This document shows, piece by piece, positions 32,940-38,861 of a stretch of 38,861 bases of DNA (the stretch's first letter is position 1; every line of letters starts with the position of its first letter). Where the stretch lies: NCBI GenBank assembly GCA_027056485.1, contig JALUKQ010000143.1:13778-52638 (forward strand), read 5' to 3'. The DNA comes from Campylobacteraceae bacterium (GTDB lineage: Bacteria; Campylobacterota; Campylobacteria; Campylobacterales; Sulfurovaceae). Under the pieces are notes generated by a model. The model was given only the letters and a program-made list of their open reading frames with translations, was not told where the DNA came from and did not search any database. Both the position numbers and the translations under genes were made by a program.

Positions 32940-34604
32940 ATGAAATTCGAAGATATCGAAATAGAAGATGTAGATTTTGGAGCGATGCTCGAGGAGTCGT
33001 TTAAGAAAGCAGATACAAAAAGTGATTTAGTAGATGGTGTTGTTGTTAAAATAATTGAAGATGAGAATCAAGCTATTATTGATGTTGGTCGTAAAAATGA
33101 AGCAATTATGTCATTAGATCAAATTAGAGATGAAGATGGTACTATTATGTTTGAAGAGGGTGAAGCAATTACTGTTGTTATCACTGGATTTAGAGGTGAA
33201 AGACCAAATGTATCATATGAATTAGCAGAAAAAAGAGCAGCACTAGCAGAGTTTATTGAAGAGTATGATGAAGAGCAAGAGTATGTTATTGAAGGTGAAA
33301 TCACTAAAAAGAATAAAGGTGGTTTTGTAGTTGACGTTTCTGGTTTAGAATTCTTTATGCCAAGAACACTTTCATATATCTCTTACAAAGTTGACCCAAT
33401 TGGTAAAAAAATTAAAGCACTTATTGTAAAAGTTGACAAAGAAAAAGGTTCAGTTGTTATCTCTAGAAAAGAGTTAATTGAGCGTGAAAAATCTGAAACA
33501 CAAGAGATTGTTGATAAGTTATTAGAGAACAGAGCTGTTGTTCTTGGTACTGTTAAGAAAATCACATCTTACGGTATGTTTGTTGATGTAGGTGGTATGG
33601 ACGGTTTGGTTCACTATTCACAAATTTCTCATAAAGGTCCGGTTAACCCATCTAAGTACTACAAAGAAGGTGATGAAGTTAACGTTATGGCTATCGATTA
33701 TGATAAAAAGAAAAGACACCTTTCTCTATCTATTAAAGAAGCAACTCTTGATCCATGGAAAGATATTGACAATACACTTAGAGCTGGTGATACTGTTTCT
33801 GTAACAGTTTCAAACATTGAACCATATGGTGCATTTGTTGATTTAGGTGAAGATTTAGAAGCATTCCTTCACGTATCTGAAATTTCTTGGAATAAAAATG
33901 TAAAACATCCTAAAGATTATATTGAAATTGGTCAAGTTATTGATGTTGAAATTATTGAAATTGATAAACAACAAAGAAGACTTAGAGTTTCAAGAAAAAC
34001 TTTACTTCCAAAACCGATTGATCAATTTGCATCTGCAAATAGAGTTGGTGATGTAATTACAGGTACAGTTTCATCTGTAACTGACTTTGGAGCATTCCTT
34101 AAAATTGGTGCTGTTGAAGGTCTTCTTCATAATCAAGAACTATCTTGGGAAAAATCAGAATCTGCTAAGGATCTTTACAAAGCAGGTGATGAAGTTGAAG
34201 TTAAAATCATTAAGATTGATAGAGAAAACGGTAAAGTTTCTTTAAGTAGAAAAGCAATGGAAGAGTCTCCTGTTGCAGCATTTGCAAAATCTCATAAAAA
34301 TGGTGATATTGTAGAAGGTACAGTTAAAGATAAAAAAGACTTTGGTGTATTTATTTCTCTTGAAGCTGGTGTTGATGCACTTATTAGACTTGATGATCTT
34401 GCTCCACTTAAAGAAGATGAAATTGAAAAAGGTCAAACTATTAGAGCTGTAATCTCTTTCATAGATGCTAAAAATGATAGAATTAGAGTTTCTGTTAGAA
34501 GATTAGAGCGTCAAGAAGAGAGAGAAGCACTTGATAAATTAAATGCTGAACAAGATGACAGTATGACTCTTGGTGATGTTTTTAGTGATTTTAAAAACAA
34601 ATAA
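32940..34604 (+). CDS. rpsA: 30S ribosomal protein S1
   Basis: This 554-aa protein consists of six S1 (OB-fold) repeats, roughly residues 30-100, 115-180, 198-268, 283-355, 370-440 and 455-525; the best examples are ITSYGMFVDVGGMDGLVHYSQ, IEPYGAFVDLGEDLEAFLHVS and VTDFGAFLKIGAVEGLLHNQ. S1 feeds structured or SD-poor mRNAs to the ribosome. The 5' half of the gene is locally enriched in GTT, GCA and GGT codons, as in highly expressed genes. AAGGA lies eleven bases before the ATG. Confidence 0.96.
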   Translation: MKFEDIEIEDVDFGAMLEESFKKADTKSDLVDGVVVKIIEDENQAIIDVGRKNEAIMSLDQIRDEDGTIMFEEGEAITVVITGFRGERPNVSYELAEKRAALAEFIEEYDEEQEYVIEGEITKKNKGGFVVDVSGLEFFMPRTLSYISYKVDPIGKKIKALIVKVDKEKGSVVISRKELIEREKSETQEIVDKLLENRAVVLGTVKKITSYGMFVDVGGMDGLVHYSQISHKGPVNPSKYYKEGDEVNVMAIDYDKKKRHLSLSIKEATLDPWKDIDNTLRAGDTVSVTVSNIEPYGAFVDLGEDLEAFLHVSEISWNKNVKHPKDYIEIGQVIDVEIIEIDKQQRRLRVSRKTLLPKPIDQFASANRVGDVITGTVSSVTDFGAFLKIGAVEGLLHNQELSWEKSESAKDLYKAGDEVEVKIIKIDRENGKVSLSRKAMEESPVAAFAKSHKNGDIVEGTVKDKKDFGVFISLEAGVDALIRLDDLAPLKEDEIEKGQTIRAVISFIDAKNDRIRVSVRRLERQEEREALDKLNAEQDDSMTLGDVFSDFKNK

Positions 34605-34619
34605 TAAGGCTTAACTTAA

Positions 34620-36209
34620 ATGTCTAAAATTACTATTGTAGTTTGTGATCATATCCACCAAAAAGGGTTGGATATTCTCGCAAATGATGCCGATATAAAT
34701 CTTATTAATGCTGCAGATGAGCCTAAAGAAAAGCTCATCTCTGAAATTATTCCTCTTGCTGATGTAGCCATTACCCGTTCTTCTACTGATGTTGACCAAG
34801 CCTTTCTTGATAATGCAGATAATATAAAAGCTGTTGTTCGAGCTGGTGTTGGTGTTGATAACGTAGATATAGAGGGTTGTAGTAAAAAAGGTATTGTCGT
34901 GATGAACGTGCCTACTGCAAATACCATAGCTGCTGTTGAACTTACTATGACTCACATGCTTTCATGTGTACGTCAATTTCCTTATGCACATAACAATCTT
35001 AAGCTTGATAGAGTTTGGCGTAGACAAGATTGGTATGGTACAGAACTAAAAGATAAAAAACTAGGAATTATTGGTTTTGGAAATATTGGTTCTCGTGTTG
35101 GTAAAAGAGCCAAAGCATTCGAAATGGATATTGTAGCATATGACCCTTACATAGACTCATCAAAAGTTACTGACTGTGATATTGCCTATACTAAAAACTT
35201 TGACGATATCTTAGCATGTGACATCATTACTATTCATACACCTAAAAATCAAGAAACTATTGGGATAATAGGGTTTGAAGAGATTGCTAAAATGAAAGAT
35301 GGTGTAGTACTTATAAACTGTGCAAGAGGTGGGCTTTATAATGAAGATGCACTTCTCGAAGGTTTAAAGTCAGGTAAAATTCATATGGCTGGAATTGATG
35401 TTTTTAACAAAGAACCAGCAACCGACCACCCTCTTCTTGATCTTGACAATGTTACATTAACTCCTCACTTGGGTGCAAATACAAAAGAGTCTCAGCAAAA
35501 TATTGCTATTCAAGCAGCTGAAAATGCCATTGCTTCAGCAAAAGGTATCTCTTTTCCAAATGCTCTAAACTTACCAATTAAAGAGAATGAGCTACCTGAC
35601 TTTTTAAGACCCTATCTTGAACTTATACAAAAGATGGGACACCTATCTGCACAAGCTACAAAATCAGTAGTTAAAAGTATTAAAATCACAACAGAAGGTG
35701 AGGTTTCTGATCATATTGATTCATTAACGACTTTTGCTACAGTTGGAATTTTAACTGAATCATTAGAAGATACAGTAAACTATGTCAATGCAGAATTTGT
35801 AGCCCAAGAGAGAAGTATTCATCTTATTAAGAACGTACAAGCTAATAACTCTGGTCTTTCTAATAAAATTACTATTAAGCTAACTACTGAAAACGGTACA
35901 TTTATTATCGCTGGAACAGTTTTAGGTGATAATGCTCAAAGAATTATTGAGATAGATGGTTATATGTTAGACTTAGAGCCAAAAGGTAAAATGATTCTCT
36001 TTAGAAATACTGATGTTCCTGGTGTTATTGGAGATGTTGGTCATATTATCTCATCGAATGGTTTAAATATTGCAGACTTTAGATTAGGACGAGACAAACA
36101 TGCACAAGCTTTAGCTGTTGTTAAAGTTGATGGTAATGTAACTAAAAAACTTCTTAATGAACTTTCTACCTTAGAGACCTGTCTTAGTGTCTCATATGTT
36201 ACTATATAA
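34620..36209 (+). CDS. serA: D-3-phosphoglycerate dehydrogenase
   Basis: This 529-aa long-form enzyme starts the serine pathway. It shows an N-terminal substrate domain (TRSSTDVDQAFLDNADNIKAVVRAGVGVDN region), Rossmann motif GIIGFGNIGSRVG (about 144-156), catalytic blocks NCARGGLYNEDAL (Arg), GIDVFNKEP (Glu) and LTPHLGANTKES (His), an intervening domain, and a C-terminal ACT domain (MILFRNTDVPGVIGDVG) for serine feedback. It begins 15 bases after rpsA. Confidence 0.95.
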   Translation: MSKITIVVCDHIHQKGLDILANDADINLINAADEPKEKLISEIIPLADVAITRSSTDVDQAFLDNADNIKAVVRAGVGVDNVDIEGCSKKGIVVMNVPTANTIAAVELTMTHMLSCVRQFPYAHNNLKLDRVWRRQDWYGTELKDKKLGIIGFGNIGSRVGKRAKAFEMDIVAYDPYIDSSKVTDCDIAYTKNFDDILACDIITIHTPKNQETIGIIGFEEIAKMKDGVVLINCARGGLYNEDALLEGLKSGKIHMAGIDVFNKEPATDHPLLDLDNVTLTPHLGANTKESQQNIAIQAAENAIASAKGISFPNALNLPIKENELPDFLRPYLELIQKMGHLSAQATKSVVKSIKITTEGEVSDHIDSLTTFATVGILTESLEDTVNYVNAEFVAQERSIHLIKNVQANNSGLSNKITIKLTTENGTFIIAGTVLGDNAQRIIEIDGYMLDLEPKGKMILFRNTDVPGVIGDVGHIISSNGLNIADFRLGRDKHAQALAVVKVDGNVTKKLLNELSTLETCLSVSYVTI

Positions 36210-36234
36210 ATTTACACTATAACTCTACTCTTTA

Positions 36235-36264
36235 TTTCAAATGCTACAAAAAGTAGCTTTGAAA
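36235..36264. terminator. hairpin downstream of serA
   Basis: TTTCAAA-T-GCTAC, loop AAAAA, GTAGC-TTTGAAA: a 12-bp stem with one bulged T, 25 bases after the serA stop. No strong U tract follows on the plus strand, so terminator strength is unclear. Confidence 0.5.
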
Positions 36265-36306
36265 TAACTATCTATTACAAAAATCAACTCTTTACATAAA
36301 TAAAGT

Positions 36307-36353
36307 TATAATCTCAAAAGTTTAATAACTTCATTAAAAATTATTGATATAAT
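36307..36353 (+). promoter_or_regulatory. promoter region of the efflux operon
   Basis: Two TATAAT boxes occur, at 36307-36312 and 36348-36353; the second lies 58 bases before the ATG at 36412. The flanking sequence is very AT-rich. No clear operator palindrome was found. Confidence 0.45.
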
Positions 36354-36411
36354 TATTTTTAATATATTATTTTGATAATAAAAATAATAAAATCTTATAA
36401 CGAGGTCGCCG

Positions 36412-37815
36412 ATGGTTTTAAAAAAGTCTCTAATGTTTGTAATACTTTCGTTATCCACAACTCTGCTCTTAGCAGAAGAACTTAACGATTCTACAGTTGT
36501 TTCAACTGTACCTTATACCAATCTATCATTGGAAAATGCACTTGAAATCATGAAAAGTCATAACCTAGAACTTAAGATTTCTAAATTTGATGAAGAGATG
36601 AAAGCACATGAAGCAAAAATTGCAGAAGGTAATAATTATGGTAAGCTAGATTTAAAAGTTCAAGCACTACGTTCTAATGATGCAGGTAATGTCTTTGGAT
36701 TTAAACTAAAAAGTAGAGAAGCTACTTTTGGTGATTTTGGTTTTTCTGAATTTGATATGTCTGGTCAAACAAACCCTCTTCCTGTTGCACCCAAAGCACT
36801 AAACTATCCAGATACTAGAAATCATTTTCAAACTACACTTACTTATATGGTTCCTCTCTATACTGGTGGAAAACTAGATCAATATGGGAAAATCACCAAA
36901 GCACTACATACCATGAGTCAACTAGATACAGATAAACTATTAAATGAAAAAGTATTTCAAACGACTAAAACATTTTATGATATCTCTTTGGTAGATCAAT
37001 ATATTCATAATCTAGGAAGTATTGTTAGCAATATCGATCGTCTAGAAAATATTGTTTCTAATATGAAAGAGGAAGGTTTTGCCAAAGATATCGATGCATT
37101 AGAAGTAAAGGCAAGAAAATCTGAAGCACAAAGTATGCTTAGTAAGGCAAAATATAATAGAGTATTGGCATATCAATACCTCTCATTTTTACTCAATAAT
37201 AAAGTAGAATCTATTCAAAACCTTGATACAACAGCACCTATGCCAAAGGTTGTAAAAGAAGAGGTACAAGAGAATAATTTAGATATTCAAAAAGCTAAAC
37301 TTGGACTTAAAATAACTGATATGGCAATTGAGCTTCAAAAAGCAAGTTTCTTACCTACAGTCGGTGCATTTGGTGAGTATGGTTCAAGTGATGATAAAGC
37401 TTTTAATGAGTTTATTGATAAAGATTTTTATACAGTTGGACTACAACTAGAATGGAATTTATTTAACGGAAATATTGATAAGCATAACTTAGAAAAAGCA
37501 AAAGTTGAAAATATGAAAGTTAGAGAACAAGTTGAACTGGCAAAAAAAGGTATCTGTCTGAAGGTACGTAAGCTTTTAACTGAAATTAAAAGTAAAGATG
37601 CTGAAATAGAAAGTTTGACAACACAGTTAGATTTTGCTAATAAAGTTTATGAAAACTATCAGGAACGTTACCAAGAAGGTATCAGTTCTATCTCAGATGT
37701 ACTCATTAAACAGTCAAAAGAGCTGGAAGTACTTTTAAAACTTCTTACAGCGAAAAATGACCGTAATGCAAAAGTTTTTGAAGTAACAAGTATAATTAAT
37801 AAGGGAGACGTATAA
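36412..37815 (+). CDS. TolC-family outer-membrane channel of an RND efflux operon
   Basis: This 467-aa protein has a signal peptide (residues 1-21, ending LLLAEE) and two outer-membrane-factor repeats: SLENALEIMKSHNLELKISK with GKLDLKVQALRS and LTYMVPLYTGGKLDQYG, then LDIQKAKLGLKITDMAIELQ with LPTVGAFGEYGSS and VGLQLEWNLFNGN, the usual TolC strand-helix pattern. Its stop overlaps the start of the membrane-fusion gene by one base. CGAGG precedes the ATG. The substrate is not evident. Confidence 0.9.
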   Translation: MVLKKSLMFVILSLSTTLLLAEELNDSTVVSTVPYTNLSLENALEIMKSHNLELKISKFDEEMKAHEAKIAEGNNYGKLDLKVQALRSNDAGNVFGFKLKSREATFGDFGFSEFDMSGQTNPLPVAPKALNYPDTRNHFQTTLTYMVPLYTGGKLDQYGKITKALHTMSQLDTDKLLNEKVFQTTKTFYDISLVDQYIHNLGSIVSNIDRLENIVSNMKEEGFAKDIDALEVKARKSEAQSMLSKAKYNRVLAYQYLSFLLNNKVESIQNLDTTAPMPKVVKEEVQENNLDIQKAKLGLKITDMAIELQKASFLPTVGAFGEYGSSDDKAFNEFIDKDFYTVGLQLEWNLFNGNIDKHNLEKAKVENMKVREQVELAKKGICLKVRKLLTEIKSKDAEIESLTTQLDFANKVYENYQERYQEGISSISDVLIKQSKELEVLLKLLTAKNDRNAKVFEVTSIINKGDV

Positions 37816-38621
37816 TGAAAAAATTTAAATCTACATTGGCACTTAGCCTTCTTTTAGCTACAACTACACTTTCAGCTATAGATATCAATATTGCTGGTTC
37901 AGTTATGTCTGATAATCAAAAAATGATTACAAGTAGATATATGGGGATTGTCAAAAAAATGTTAGTAGCAGAGGGAGATATTGTAAAAAAAGGTCAACTT
38001 CTTTACGAAATTGACTCTAAAGAGATTGATTCTAAAAAAGAGCAAGTTGAACTTGGAATTTCTCAAGCTCAACTTGCTCTCCAAATGAATAAGAATCAAT
38101 ACAATAATGTACTTTTAAACCTTGGACGATACCAAAGACTCTTTAAAAAAGGTATGGTTTCAAAATATGAACTAGAGAACCTTGAATTGGCCTCTGCAAA
38201 TATGAAAGATATGATTTCCATTGCAAGAAAACAAGTCTCTCAAGCCAAAGCGATGAGAAAAGAAGTGATGAATCAGTATAATTATCTTCAGTTAAAAGCA
38301 CCCAATAACGGTGTTATTATTATGAAAAAACTTAATGTTGGAGAGATGGCAATTCCAGGTATGCCAGGTGTAATCTTGACTGATTTAAGTAAACTAAGTA
38401 TCATTACTGAAATCGCAGAAAATGATATTAAATTTATGACATTAGGTAAAAAAGTTAATATTGAAATTCCTTCAGTTGGATTTAAGACAGATGGGACTAT
38501 CTACTCTATTATCCCTGCATCAAATCCAATGACACACAAATTTAAGATGAAAATAAAGTTTGATACACAAAGTAAATCTATCTATCCAGGTATGTATGCT
38601 AAAGTTCATATTAAAGGATAA
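37815..38621 (+). CDS. periplasmic adaptor (membrane fusion protein) of RND efflux
   Basis: This 268-aa protein has a signal peptide (LALSLLLATTTLSA), a biotinyl-lipoyl half motif (GIVKKMLVAEGDIVKKGQLLYEIDS), a coiled-coil hairpin (residues about 75-150), the second lipoyl half (LKAPNNGVIIMKKLNVGEMAIPG) and a beta-barrel domain (LSIITEIAENDIKFM). It is shorter than AcrA, lacking most of the membrane-proximal domain, which is common in simple Campylobacterota adaptors. It bridges the pump and the TolC-like channel encoded on either side. Confidence 0.9.
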   Translation: MKKFKSTLALSLLLATTTLSAIDINIAGSVMSDNQKMITSRYMGIVKKMLVAEGDIVKKGQLLYEIDSKEIDSKKEQVELGISQAQLALQMNKNQYNNVLLNLGRYQRLFKKGMVSKYELENLELASANMKDMISIARKQVSQAKAMRKEVMNQYNYLQLKAPNNGVIIMKKLNVGEMAIPGMPGVILTDLSKLSIITEIAENDIKFMTLGKKVNIEIPSVGFKTDGTIYSIIPASNPMTHKFKMKIKFDTQSKSIYPGMYAKVHIKG

Positions 38622-38623
38622 TT

Positions 38624-38861
38624 ATGAAAAACAATGAACCTTATGTCGTTAAAGATGTTGCAGGAAAATTAGCAAAAGCCTTTCTCCGAAATCCTCTTAC
38701 GGCTGTACTTGGAATTGTTCTCCTTGCACTGGGTTGGATATCGCTCTCTACCATGCCTCGTGAAGAGGATCCACAAATTGCCATTTCAGGTGGTGGAATT
38801 ATTGTTGCTATGCCAGGAGCTACCCCTCTTGAAGTAGAAAACATTATTGCTAAACCTCTAG
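38624..38861 (+). CDS. RND efflux pump, N-terminal part (cut by window end)
   Basis: ATG 38624 opens 79 codons to the window edge. The N-terminus has a first transmembrane helix (PLTAVLGIVLLALGWISL) and the start of the first porter domain (MPREEDPQIAISGGGIIVAMPGATPLEVE), typical of AcrB/Czc-type inner-membrane RND pumps. It starts two bases after the adaptor stop. Substrate class cannot be set from this fragment; PREEDPQI is common in hydrophobic/heavy-metal RND relatives. Confidence 0.87.
   Translation, partial: MKNNEPYVVKDVAGKLAKAFLRNPLTAVLGIVLLALGWISLSTMPREEDPQIAISGGGIIVAMPGATPLEVENIIAKPL

Overview
The window looks like a chromosomal segment of a Campylobacterota (formerly Epsilonproteobacteria) species, probably a free-living Sulfurovum/Sulfurimonas-type organism. 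The grounds are low GC, tightly packed operons, TATAAT-like -10 boxes without a clear -35, and family hallmarks: an AtpE with a signal-like N-terminus, an H-box histidine kinase of the HQWRQPL type, the order aroA-ispH-rpsA-serA, and a 6S-like RNA just upstream of purD. Genus is inference; no rRNA or marker search was possible.

Layout. 1-1300 is an eroded, IS-scarred patch: an AraC/GyrI-type regulator runs in frame into the core of an IS1595 (ISXO2-like) transposase at the window edge, followed by an N-acetyltransferase pseudogene and a small ORF. 1361-3862 is a two-component pair (OmpR-like regulator and 7TM-type histidine kinase), both apparently with leaderless transcripts. 3864-6147 holds a divergent pair, a DUF234-type protein with no canonical start for its full reading frame and a Pif1/RecD-like helicase, with a two-tier palindrome between them. 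6149-9575 is a Pqi/Let-type lipid-transport operon (two half-size PqiA proteins, a three-MCE-domain PqiB, a PqiC lipoprotein), followed by mltG. Next come tRNA-Leu(GAG), atpE, and a yefM-yoeB toxin-antitoxin pair.

12187-21804 is a long minus-strand block: cation efflux protein and hemD (overlapping), a 6S-like RNA, purD, lptD, an MCE protein with a beta-rich C-terminal domain, a phosphoribosyltransferase-like protein and pnp. 21827-22237 holds a frameshifted ORF remnant and a compact candidate ncRNA with its own promoter. Further minus-strand genes are midA-like methyltransferase, ccdAB toxin-antitoxin, a periplasmic thioredoxin-fold protein, a TolC-like protein, argD, two REP-like palindromes and a HIT protein. 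From 27286 the plus strand carries core genes pheS-pheT-aroA, ispH, rpsA and serA, then a tripartite efflux operon (TolC-like, membrane fusion protein, RND pump cut by the window end).

Most genes are housekeeping or envelope functions. Envelope biogenesis is over-represented: two MCE lipid-transfer systems, LptD, MltG and two TolC-type channels. I see no large defence island, prophage or CRISPR array. The less expected material lies in the two structured RNAs, the MCE plus beta-domain protein next to lptD, the non-canonical start of the DUF234 gene, the leaderless promoters and the IS-made chimera.
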